A DNA stretch of 5,124 nucleotides from Planctomycetota bacterium. Lineage in GTDB: Bacteria > Planctomycetota > Phycisphaerae > Phycisphaerales > Phycisphaeraceae. How positions within the stretch are numbered: the first letter of the stretch is position 1; every line of letters begins with the position of its first letter. A model generated the notes under the pieces. It was not told the origin of the DNA, did not search any database, and worked only from the letters and a program-made list of their open reading frames with translations. Location of the stretch: assembly GCA_029267795.1 (NCBI GenBank), contig JAJUHR010000154.1, positions 1 to 5,124 of the forward strand, read 5' to 3'. Below, one piece after another: positions 1 through 5,124 of the stretch. The position numbers and the translations under genes are program-made.

Positions 1-1017
1 CGCCCTGGCCACGTGCGGCTCCGATTCGTGCCCGAGGAAGTCCACAAAAAAGTAGTACTCCCAATTCACGCGCTTGCTGGGGCGCTTGTCGATGTGCGTC
101 AGGTTCAGCTTGTGATCCCGGAACACCTCGAGCACCTTCACTAAAGCCCCGGCCTCGTGGGTGGTGGTGAACATGATCGCGGTTTTGTCGTGCCCGCTAG
201 GCTTGGCCTTCTGCGTCGAGAGCACGAAGAACCGCGTGATGTTGTTGGGGTTGTCTTCGATGCTGGCGCACAGGGTCTGCAAGCCGTAGATCTCCCCGGC
301 CAAGGAAGACCCGATCGCCGCCGTGGTGGGGTCGTTCCGGGCCATCTCCGCCGCCTTGGAGCTCGACGCCACCGGGATCTTCTCCACCTGACGCAGGTTC
401 GTGCTGAGCCACTGCCGACACTGGCTGAACACCTGAGGCTTGGAACACACGCGCCGGATCCCCTCCAAGGGGCCGCTAGCCAGCAGGTTCTGGTGCACGT
501 TGATCAGCACCTCGGCGAACACCTTCACCGGCGAGTCGAGGAACGCGTCGAGCGTCTCACCGATCCCCCCGATGATCGAGTTCTCGATCGGGACCAAGCC
601 CAGATCGATGTGACCCCGGACGATCTCGTGGAACACCTCGGGGATCTCCTCCTGGTCCACGTAGGTGACCGAAGCCCCGAACTTCTGCCGGGCCGCCAGG
701 TGGCTGAACGACCCCGGCGGGCCGAGGTACCCGACCCGCAGCTTCCGCTCCAGCGCCAGGCACCCGCTCATCAGCTCTCGCCACACCGCGTCGACGCACG
801 TCTGCGGCAGCGGCCCAGGGTTGAGGCTGCGGACCCGCTCCAGCACGTGCTTCTCACGGTCGGGCGCGTACACCGGGCAGTCGTTGTCACGCTTGATTCG
901 GCCGATCTCGATCACCGCTTTGGCCCGCTCATTGAGCAGCTCGACGATCTTCTGATCCACTTCGTCGATCTTCGCCCGCCAGGGGGCCAGGTCCGCCTCA
1001 AGGTTGGTTTTCGCCAT
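1..1017 (-). CDS. pheA: Bifunctional chorismate mutase/prephenate dehydratase (P-protein), C-terminus cut by window edge
   Basis: This enzyme converts chorismate to prephenate and then to phenylpyruvate in cytoplasmic phenylalanine synthesis. The reading frame stays open for 339 codons from the ATG at 1017 to the left edge, so only the last few residues are missing. Residues about 8-92 form an AroQ-type mutase domain: Arg14, Arg31, Lys42, Arg54 and Glu55 line up by hand with E. coli PheA Arg11, Arg28, Lys39, Arg51 and Glu52, while E. coli Asp48 is Ala51 here. The dehydratase domain runs from about 94 to 275, with GPPGSFSHLAA (99-109), PIENS (143-147) and the catalytic NITRF (259-263). An ACT domain follows, with GALVKVL (290-296) and DKRPSK (310-315), where many PheA proteins have ESRP. 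No Shine-Dalgarno sequence precedes the ATG; it was chosen because the mutase domain begins directly after it. The gene diverges from the membrane-protein gene that starts at 1363. Confidence 0.96.
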   Translation of the reverse strand, partial: MAKTNLEADLAPWRAKIDEVDQKIVELLNERAKAVIEIGRIKRDNDCPVYAPDREKHVLERVRSLNPGPLPQTCVDAVWRELMSGCLALERKLRVGYLGPPGSFSHLAARQKFGASVTYVDQEEIPEVFHEIVRGHIDLGLVPIENSIIGGIGETLDAFLDSPVKVFAEVLINVHQNLLASGPLEGIRRVCSKPQVFSQCRQWLSTNLRQVEKIPVASSSKAAEMARNDPTTAAIGSSLAGEIYGLQTLCASIEDNPNNITRFFVLSTQKAKPSGHDKTAIMFTTTHEAGALVKVLEVFRDHKLNLTHIDKRPSKRVNWEYYFFVDFLGHESEPHVARA

Positions 1018-1026
1018 GGTCGGGGC

Positions 1027-1032
1027 ATTGTA
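1027..1032 (-). promoter_or_regulatory. Candidate -10 element for pheA
   Basis: Read on the minus strand this is TACAAT, one base from the TATAAT consensus. It ends 9 bases before the pheA ATG, so initiation about 7 bases downstream would give a transcript with almost no leader, which fits the missing Shine-Dalgarno sequence. No good -35 hexamer lies at 16-18 bases; a CTGACA is present, but only 9 bases upstream. A promoter further up, giving a normal leader, is equally possible. Confidence 0.25.
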
Positions 1033-1061
1033 ACCGGGTCGTGTCAGGCGCGGCGGGCACG

Positions 1062-1080
1062 ACGCGGTAATAACCCGCGT
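1062..1080. repeat. Perfect 6-bp dyad around an AT-rich centre, possible operator
   Basis: ACGCGG (1062-1067) and CCGCGT (1075-1080) are exact reverse complements around TAATAAC. The site lies 45-63 bases upstream of the pheA start, a place where a repressor or activator could act. The AT-rich centre stands out in GC-rich DNA. There is no T-run, so it is not a terminator. In sequence this rich in GC, a short dyad may be chance. Confidence 0.3.
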
Positions 1081-1130
1081 GCGGGACGCCGCTTCGGTCT
1101 GACCCCCCACCGCACAAACGCCATGACGCG

Positions 1131-1153
1131 GACCTCGGCCCGCCAGCGAGGTC
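1131..1153. repeat. Perfect 7-bp dyad in the divergent promoter region
   Basis: GACCTCG (1131-1137) and CGAGGTC (1147-1153) are exact reverse complements separated by 9 bases. It lies about 115 bases upstream of the pheA start and 210 upstream of the rightward gene. It could be an operator or an RNA hairpin in a long leader. No T-run follows on either strand. Confidence 0.3.
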
Positions 1154-1346
1154 TGATAACCACTTGGCATGGATCACCCAGCTGGTCCGTTCGGGCATCT
1201 CCAACCGATGTATAGGGTCGTCACGTGCGCTCGAACCGCGCGGATGGCGAGCCGTATTCCTGACGGGGACCAAGGGGCAGGGACGCCCCCCTCCGGCCCC
1301 GATCCCTAAGCCGCCCTCGCGTTCGGAGCCGCCCCGGCTGTCCACC

Positions 1347-1356
1347 AAGGAAGGAG
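1347..1356 (+). promoter_or_regulatory. Strong Shine-Dalgarno sequence fixing the GTG start at 1363
   Basis: AAGGAAGGAG ends 6 bases before the GTG at 1363. The spacing and match are near ideal, and no ATG competes nearby in this frame, so the site settles the start codon. Confidence 0.85.
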
Positions 1357-1362
1357 ACCCAC

Positions 1363-2136
1363 GTGCTGTACTCGCTTGCTCAACAAGAAGCCTCCTCACC
1401 CGCCGTGACCACCTCGGCACCCCCCACCAACGTCTTCGAGAGCGTGATCGCCATCTTCTCCCGGCCGGACACGCTGGCCCACCCCGAGGGGCTGATCCAG
1501 GCCCTGCAGTCGATGTCCGCGGTCTGGGCGGTGATCTTCCTGACCACGGGGCTGATCTGCCTGATCCTGGGCTACAAGATCTACAAGACGGTCACGATCG
1601 TGCTCGCCCTGTCCATCGGGGCGTTCCTGGGCTACTACCTGGGCAAGAAGATCAACGCCGAGTACGTCGTGGCCGGGTGCTTCGCGGTGCTGCTGGCCGT
1701 CGGCGCGTTCCCGCTGATGAACTACGCCGTGTCGGCCCTGGGAGGCCTGGCGGGGGCGTTCCTGGGCGCCAACGCCTGGACCGCGATCGAACGGCTGTAC
1801 TACAACGGCGCCGACTACACACCCACGGGCCACTATTGGGTCGGCGCCATGGCGGGCCTGATCATCGGGGCCATGCTCGCGTTCATCCTCTTCAAGATGG
1901 CCGTGGTGATCTTCACCTCGGTCAGCGGCTCGACCATCGCCGTCCTGGGGGCCGTCGCCCTACTGATGCAGGTCCCGCTGTTCGAACCGGCCGTCACCCG
2001 CAGCATCATGGCCCACGCCACCGTCCTGCCCCTGCTGGTGTTCGTGCCCGCCACGATCGGCTTCATCCTGCAGGAAACGCAGAAAGACAGCGGCGGCAAG
2101 GGCGGTGCTAAAGCCGGCGCCAAAGCCGCGGCTTGA
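1363..2136 (+). CDS. Seven-helix membrane protein, TMEM198/DUF4203-like
   Basis: This 257-residue protein begins at GTG behind a strong Shine-Dalgarno sequence. A polar Ser/Thr/Pro-rich start (1-22) and a segment with amphipathic character (23-48) precede about seven hydrophobic helices near 50-70, 76-94, 100-120, 121-140, 159-176, 178-202 and 218-236. Small-residue patterns recur, such as GAFLGYYLG (86-94), GGLAGAFLG (127-135) and GAMAGLIIGA (161-170). The layout of short paired helices with Gly-rich faces resembles the TMEM198/DUF4203 group, but this is a fold-level impression and not a confirmed assignment. The tail (about 238-257) is a Gly/Ala/Lys-rich repeat carrying five lysines, probably cytoplasmic. 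The protein should sit in the inner membrane; its function is unknown. It appears monocistronic, since a terminator lies just downstream and the next gene is convergent. Confidence 0.85.
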   Translation: MLYSLAQQEASSPAVTTSAPPTNVFESVIAIFSRPDTLAHPEGLIQALQSMSAVWAVIFLTTGLICLILGYKIYKTVTIVLALSIGAFLGYYLGKKINAEYVVAGCFAVLLAVGAFPLMNYAVSALGGLAGAFLGANAWTAIERLYYNGADYTPTGHYWVGAMAGLIIGAMLAFILFKMAVVIFTSVSGSTIAVLGAVALLMQVPLFEPAVTRSIMAHATVLPLLVFVPATIGFILQETQKDSGGKGGAKAGAKAAA

Positions 2137-2162
2137 TCAACCGTTGTCCGCAAACCAACCCC

Positions 2163-2190
2163 AAGCCCCGGCTGGAAAGCCGGGGTTTTT
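2163..2190 (+). terminator. Intrinsic terminator of the membrane-protein gene
   Basis: CCCCGGCT (2166-2173) pairs perfectly with AGCCGGGG (2178-2185) around a GGAA loop, and five T residues follow (2186-2190). The preceding AAG can pair with the first T residues to lengthen the stem. It begins about 27 bases after the stop codon at 2136. The opposite strand lacks a matching T-run, so it should act mainly on rightward transcripts. Confidence 0.93.
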
Positions 2191-2206
2191 CTGCGTGGCT
2201 GGGTGC

Positions 2207-2250
2207 CACACAGCACCCCGAAGGCCCGCAGGGGCTGAGGGTGCTGTGTG
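2207..2250. repeat. Left hairpin of the composite element
   Basis: CACACAGCACCC (2207-2218) pairs perfectly with GGGTGCTGTGTG (2239-2250). The 20-base interior can fold further, with GCCC (2224-2227) pairing to GGGC (2232-2235). It resembles the right hairpin read on the other strand: both carry a GGTGCCACACAGCA end, and both interiors contain CCGAAGGC and GCTGAG, in different order. Confidence 0.75.
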
Positions 2251-2268
2251 TGTTTCGCGCCCCCTTGT

Positions 2269-2311
2269 GCGTAGGCTTGGTAGGTTTCGCTACGCTCAAC
2301 CCACCCTACGC
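2269..2311. repeat. Central hairpin, GTAGGGTGGGTT-type palindromic repeat
   Basis: GCGTAGG (2269-2275) pairs with CCTACGC (2305-2311). Further in, GGTAGGTT (2279-2286) pairs with AACCCACC (2298-2305) with one mismatch; base 2305 can join only one of the two stems. The reverse strand reads GTAGGGTGGGTTGAGCGTAG, a form I recall from dispersed palindromic repeats in several bacterial phyla; that match is from memory. Its sequence is unlike the two flanking hairpins, suggesting a separate repeat family placed between them. Confidence 0.55.
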
Positions 2312-2323
2312 CGTGCGCTCATG

Positions 2324-2361
2324 CACACAGCAGCCTCGCCTTCGGCTCAGCCTGCTGTGTG
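2324..2361. repeat. Right hairpin of the composite element
   Basis: CACACAGCAG (2324-2333) pairs perfectly with CTGCTGTGTG (2352-2361). Inside, GCC (2338-2340) can pair with GGC (2344-2346) around TTC. It is a diverged, inverted relative of the left hairpin. Being the first strong structure past the 3' end of the minus-strand genes (after 2467), it might also help end or protect that transcript, although no T-run follows. Confidence 0.7.
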
Positions 2362-2466
2362 GCACCTTGACCCACCCGCCGCAGGTATCCCCGTTATACC
2401 CCCACCCCACTCGCGAACGCGGTCACCCTGCGATCCAAGAAACCCTCACGACATCAACCCGAGCAC

Positions 2467-3231
2467 TCACTCCGCCCCCAGCACCGGCTTGCCGTCGATA
2501 ATCAGGTCCTTCAGCCTGGCCTGGCCCGACCCCGTCACCGCCACCACCGCGTACACCGGCTTATCCCCCCACATCGCCTCCTGGATCGGCATGCCCTTGC
2601 CCTCTTGGACAAACAGCGCGTCGATGCCGTAGTGCACGGTCAGGCTCAGCTCGGGCTGGTAAGCCTTGCTGCGATCATCCCACGCCCGGTACGCGCTACG
2701 CACCAACCCGCGGAGGTTGATCGCGTCGGGTTCAACCCGATCGCTGACGCTGACGGGCACGTACCGCTGGGGCACCCCAGGCACGTCGGAAGGCTCACGC
2801 TCCAGCTGCACGTAAACAACCCGGTCTTTCAGCTTCCGACCGTCGAAGTACTCCTCGGGTCGTTCCGCGACGGTCTGGGCCCACTGCCCCCGCGCCTCCA
2901 CGAATACCCCGCCGGGCGAAACATCCTCAAGCGGGGCAGACTCGCCTTCGATTTCCTCCGCTTCGTCAGCTTCCCCGGCTTCCCCGGCCGGCGCAGCCGC
3001 AGGCTCCCGGCCCCGCTCAGCCGAGGCCGATCGCACCCGCAGCGTGGCGATGTCGTACCCCAGCACCACGTATTCGCCGCGGAATAGATCGCGGGGATCC
3101 ACCGGCCGCACCTTCAGGTAGATCGCCTGGCCCACCCACAGCGGCCAGGCGTGCCCCACCAGCATGGCCACCAGGACCGCTAGGCAAACCACCCCGCTCA
3201 CACCCGCTAGAAATGCCCGGGACCTATCCAC
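2467..3231 (-). CDS. GDYXXLXY-domain membrane-anchored protein
   Basis: This gene encodes a 254-residue protein of unknown function. The frame stays open further upstream, but the GTG at 3231 is preferred: GGAGG lies 6 bases before it, and the protein then begins with a short basic stretch and one membrane helix (about 7-26). The family motif appears as GEYVVLGY (52-59), with Glu in place of the usual Asp, preceded by LKVRPVDPRDLFRG (39-52). Residues 68-106 form an Ala/Glu/Pro-rich acidic insert that splits the domain. The rest (107-254) is a soluble region, likely outside the membrane. The start overlaps the end of the DUF2157 gene by 25 bases, which implies translational coupling. DUF2157 and GDYXXLXY proteins are recurrent genomic neighbours, so the two may work together in the membrane. 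I see no T-run terminator after the stop. Confidence 0.9.
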   Translation of the reverse strand: MDRSRAFLAGVSGVVCLAVLVAMLVGHAWPLWVGQAIYLKVRPVDPRDLFRGEYVVLGYDIATLRVRSASAERGREPAAAPAGEAGEADEAEEIEGESAPLEDVSPGGVFVEARGQWAQTVAERPEEYFDGRKLKDRVVYVQLEREPSDVPGVPQRYVPVSVSDRVEPDAINLRGLVRSAYRAWDDRSKAYQPELSLTVHYGIDALFVQEGKGMPIQEAMWGDKPVYAVVAVTGSGQARLKDLIIDGKPVLGAE

Positions 3232-4601
3232 GCAGCACCTCCCCCCGACGCGGGCTTGAGCAGGGCGCTGCGGCGACGCCAGAAGTACGCCGTGATGAAC
3301 AGGCACACTCCCGCCAGGAAGAACAGGACCGCCGAGGAGATCATGTCCCCGATCAGGTCGACCCACCGCACCAGCACGAACACCAGCAGCGCGATCACCC
3401 CAGCAAAGAAGCTCAGCCCCCGATCCAGCCGCACCCCGCGCAGGATCAGCCACAGGCCCAGCACCACCGTCGCGGCGCTAAACAGGATCGCCATCGTATA
3501 CGGCATCCAGGGGTCCACCCGGTCCCGCGGCCCCAGCGGGATCACCAGCCGCACCAGCGCCAGCACGCACGCCGCCAGCACCGGCCAATCCTCTCGCAGC
3601 GCGAACCGCCGGGCGTACCAATAGCCCGCGAGCGTGAACCCGAAAAGCACCGCAGCCGACACCCAGATCGGCAGCACCGTCCAGAAACGGTCCGGATCGG
3701 GCCGCCCCCAGTACCCCTCGTGCAGCTCGTTGAACGACAGCGGCATCAGCGCGATCAAAAGCACCGCGATCCCGACGATCGTCCACGCCCGCGCGAAGCT
3801 GGACTCGACCTTGTGGAACAGCGCCGCAGCGTAGTACGCACCCCCAGCCAGCACCATCAGCTCGATGAACAATTCATACTCCTCCCACGCCGTCACGCTG
3901 GTCACCAGCAGCCAGTTCGCCACCGCCAGGATCGCCGCCACCAGCACCACCACCGACCGCAGCCAATACGCCAGCCCGACCGCTAAAAGCCCATATGGGA
4001 TAAAGTGGTAATTCGGCCGCCCGAAGTCGCAGCCCTCCATCAAGACCCACAGGGTCATCAGCGCCACCGCCTCCAGCGCGTTGAAGCGCGACCGCACCGC
4101 GTATGCAGTAAATAGGGCGCCGATCATCCACCACCGCACCCCGTCGGGGTAGTGCGACTCGATGTGGAACACCTGCGCCAGCAGCCAGATCGCGCAGCCG
4201 TAAAGGATCGTTCCCGCAAACACCAGCAGCTCGCCCAAGACCGGCCGCTCCCCCCGGTACGCCACCACCGCGCCAGCGAACGCCGCCACCACCACCGAGA
4301 AGATCAGCCCCACCTTCACCACCCGGGACATGTCCTCCCAGTTGTACGAGATCAGCAGCAGCACGCCCGCCCCGCACATCAGCACCGCCAGCCCGCACAG
4401 CGCTACGAAGCTACGATGCCGGCGTCGGTCAGCGATCTGCTCAGCGGTCTCGTACCGATTCAGGATAGCGCCGGCCTGACCCGCGTCGATCAACCCCTCC
4501 GCCTGCCACGTCTGCACCTGCTCCGTCAGCCACTTCAGGTCGCGCAAGCGCAGCGCGCCTCGGACAGGGTCAGGCCCTTTCGGGATCTTTTCGGGAGTCA
4601 T
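3207..4601 (-). CDS. DUF2157 polytopic membrane protein
   Basis: This 464-residue inner-membrane protein has no known function. The soluble N-terminus (about 20-62) matches the DUF2157 start: a helix beginning WLTEQVQTWQAEGLID (24-39), then a segment with NRYE (48-51). About a dozen hydrophobic helices follow, near 65-85, 95-115, 121-142, 155-170, 175-189, 202-234, 245-262, 272-290, 308-328, 338-356, 368-388, 396-411 and 418-440, ending in a basic WRRR cap (441-444) and a Gly/Ala-rich tail. The ATG at 4601 has only weak ribosome-binding support: one GGAG abuts it and another lies about 12 bases upstream. Downstream starts such as the TTG near residue 19 cannot be excluded. The gene begins 75 bases after the UbiD stop and overlaps the GDYXXLXY gene, so all three may form one operon. 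Confidence 0.92.
   Translation of the reverse strand: MTPEKIPKGPDPVRGALRLRDLKWLTEQVQTWQAEGLIDAGQAGAILNRYETAEQIADRRRHRSFVALCGLAVLMCGAGVLLLISYNWEDMSRVVKVGLIFSVVVAAFAGAVVAYRGERPVLGELLVFAGTILYGCAIWLLAQVFHIESHYPDGVRWWMIGALFTAYAVRSRFNALEAVALMTLWVLMEGCDFGRPNYHFIPYGLLAVGLAYWLRSVVVLVAAILAVANWLLVTSVTAWEEYELFIELMVLAGGAYYAAALFHKVESSFARAWTIVGIAVLLIALMPLSFNELHEGYWGRPDPDRFWTVLPIWVSAAVLFGFTLAGYWYARRFALREDWPVLAACVLALVRLVIPLGPRDRVDPWMPYTMAILFSAATVVLGLWLILRGVRLDRGLSFFAGVIALLVFVLVRWVDLIGDMISSAVLFFLAGVCLFITAYFWRRRSALLKPASGGGAAWIGPGHF
3238..3242 (-). promoter_or_regulatory. Shine-Dalgarno sequence inside the DUF2157 gene, fixing the GTG start at 3231
   Basis: On the minus strand GGAGG lies 6 bases before the GTG at 3231-3229, within the coding sequence of the upstream gene. 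It argues against the longer open frame reaching back to 3453 and supports coupled reinitiation after the DUF2157 gene. Confidence 0.8.
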
Positions 4602-4676
4602 CTCCAGGGGCGTCTCCGCGGGGGTTTCCGAGGTTTCCGAGTTCGTCGCATTTCCTTGGCGGACCGCGTCCGAGCG

Positions 4677-5124
4677 TCAGAAGCCGTATTCTTTCCAGCG
4701 CCCCTCCACGAGCCGGACGATCTGTGGGTCCATCTTAAGATACCGTGGCCAGTCGCGCACCGGGTGGCCGCCCGCCTCTTCGCCCGGAATTTTCGCCGTG
4801 GCGTCGAAACCGATCTTGTGGCCTGCCCCCAGCCGCGGCGCCGCGTGGTCCAGGATGTCCACCGGCCCGTGCACCACCTCCACGTCGCGCCCCGGGTCGC
4901 AGTTGGCGCACAGGTGAAACAGCACCTGGTCCTCGTCGTGCACGTCCACGCCCTCGTCCACGACCACGATCACTTTGGTCCACGCCATCTGCCCCGCGCC
5001 CCAGATCGCGTGCATCACCCGCCGGGCCTGCAGCGGGTACTCCTTGCGGATCTTCACGAACGCGCAGTTGTGGAAGCAGCCAAACATCGGCAGGTGGTAG
5101 TCGATAATGTCCGGGATCAGCACC
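4677..5124 (-). CDS. ubiD: UbiD-family decarboxylase, C-terminal part (5' end beyond window)
   Basis: These are the last 148 or so residues of a prenylated-FMN-dependent decarboxylase of the UbiD family, which removes a carboxyl group from aromatic acids. Visible family signatures are PDIIDYHLPMFG (4-15 of the fragment), HNCAFVKIRKEYP (18-30), QARRVMHAIWGAGQM (32-46), VIVVVDEGVDVHD (51-63), DPGRDV (76-81), DILDHAAP (89-96) and a KIGFDATAKIPGE segment (103-115). Details such as DYHLP and LDHAAP recall the subgroup annotated as menaquinone biosynthesis decarboxylase more than E. coli UbiD, but the substrate cannot be settled from this fragment. The N-terminal cofactor-binding region and catalytic acids lie outside the window. 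The GTG at 5123 is an internal Val codon and not a start. The symbol is given at family level only. Confidence 0.93.
   Translation of the reverse strand, partial: VLIPDIIDYHLPMFGCFHNCAFVKIRKEYPLQARRVMHAIWGAGQMAWTKVIVVVDEGVDVHDEDQVLFHLCANCDPGRDVEVVHGPVDILDHAAPRLGAGHKIGFDATAKIPGEEAGGHPVRDWPRYLKMDPQIVRLVEGRWKEYGF

Larger units (their letters stand above)
1018..1362. other. Divergent intergenic region between pheA and the membrane-protein gene
   Basis: These 345 bases separate two divergent starts and must hold promoters for both. I see no convincing gene: the open frames across it are Arg/Pro-rich shadows with no ribosome-binding site or recognisable domain. No tRNA-like cloverleaf or phenylalanine-rich leader peptide is visible. 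It contains two perfect dyads (1062-1080 and 1131-1153), a short GC stem in the presumed leader of the rightward gene (GGGGC 1274-1278 with GCCCC 1285-1289), and a TATAGG at 1211-1216 that is at best a weak plus-strand -10 with no matching -35. Confidence 0.6.
2202..2366. mobile_element. Composite inverted-repeat element, MITE-like or REP-type cluster
   Basis: GGTGCCACACAGCA (2202-2215) and TGCTGTGTGGCACC (2353-2366) are exact reverse complements, forming 14-bp terminal inverted repeats around a 165-bp interval. Each end is also the outer arm of its own hairpin (2207-2250 and 2324-2361), and a third hairpin lies in the centre (2269-2311). The interval encodes nothing recognisable. It lies between the terminator and the 3' end of the convergent gene, where such elements are tolerated. 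I see no target-site duplication in the immediate flanks. It could be a non-autonomous transposon, a pair of REP-like repeats in inverted orientation (BIME-like), or a structured RNA. Confidence 0.6.

Noticed and set aside
157..1215. Long plus-strand open frame of 352 codons opposite pheA
   Set aside because: Its product is Arg/Pro/His-rich with no domain, it lies antisense to a clear pheA, and such frames are expected opposite GC-rich genes.
1217..1252. Possible tRNA because of a CTCGAAC segment
   Set aside because: It does not match the GTTCGAATC T-loop consensus, and no acceptor or anticodon stems can be built around it.
1164..2111. 315-codon plus-strand frame overlapping the seven-helix protein gene
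   Set aside because: It is a shadow frame rich in Arg, Gly and Pro. The frame starting at 1363 has a strong ribosome-binding site and clear membrane helices.
2384..2421. Short dyads GGTAT/ATACC (2384-2400) and CGCG/CGCG (2412-2421) as a terminator for the minus-strand genes
   Set aside because: The stems are only 4-5 bp, one has a two-base loop, and no T-run follows on the minus strand.
2105..2632. Plus-strand frame across the convergent gap
   Set aside because: It runs through the terminator and the palindromic element into the antisense of the GDYXXLXY gene; no ribosome-binding site or domain is seen.
3232..3453. N-terminal extension of the GDYXXLXY gene up to 3453
   Set aside because: The extra residues are a frame-shifted reading of DUF2157 coding sequence, while GGAGG 6 bases before the GTG at 3231 gives a start that leads straight into a membrane anchor.
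4623..4640. Two tandem copies of GGTTTCCGA
   Set aside because: Only two 9-base copies; too little to call a repeat array or regulatory element.

Overview
The window is GC-rich chromosomal DNA from a bacterium. The gene set suggests a member of the Planctomycetota or a similar high-GC lineage: a PheA with an AroQ-PDT-ACT layout whose ACT segment reads IDKRPSKRVNWEYYFFVD, a UbiD-family decarboxylase of the type often annotated for menaquinone synthesis, and a DUF2157/GDYXXLXY membrane pair. This assignment rests on recalled family resemblance and no search was run, so it is a moderate guess. No phage, CRISPR, tRNA or rRNA genes are visible.

Left block (1-1362): the minus strand carries nearly all of pheA (chorismate mutase/prephenate dehydratase), whose C-terminus runs off the left edge. 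It is divided by a 345-base divergent intergenic region from a plus-strand gene. That region holds a possible -10 element very close to the pheA start and two short perfect dyads.

Middle block (1363-2466): the plus-strand gene encodes a seven-helix membrane protein, tentatively TMEM198/DUF4203-like, with a strong Shine-Dalgarno sequence and a textbook intrinsic terminator. Beyond the terminator, the convergent gap contains a 165-bp composite palindromic element. It has 14-bp terminal inverted repeats, each end folds into its own hairpin, and a third hairpin of a different repeat type sits in the centre. This is the most unusual non-coding structure in the window.

Right block (2467-5124): three minus-strand genes read right to left: the C-terminal part of a UbiD-family decarboxylase, a DUF2157 polytopic membrane protein, and a GDYXXLXY-domain protein. 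The last two overlap by 25 bases and the downstream one has a strong internal Shine-Dalgarno sequence, so they are almost certainly translated as a coupled pair. UbiD ends 75 bases upstream and could share the transcript. PheA serves phenylalanine synthesis and the UbiD protein probably serves quinone synthesis. The jobs of the three membrane proteins are unknown. I did not find convincing evidence of a wholly new multi-gene system.
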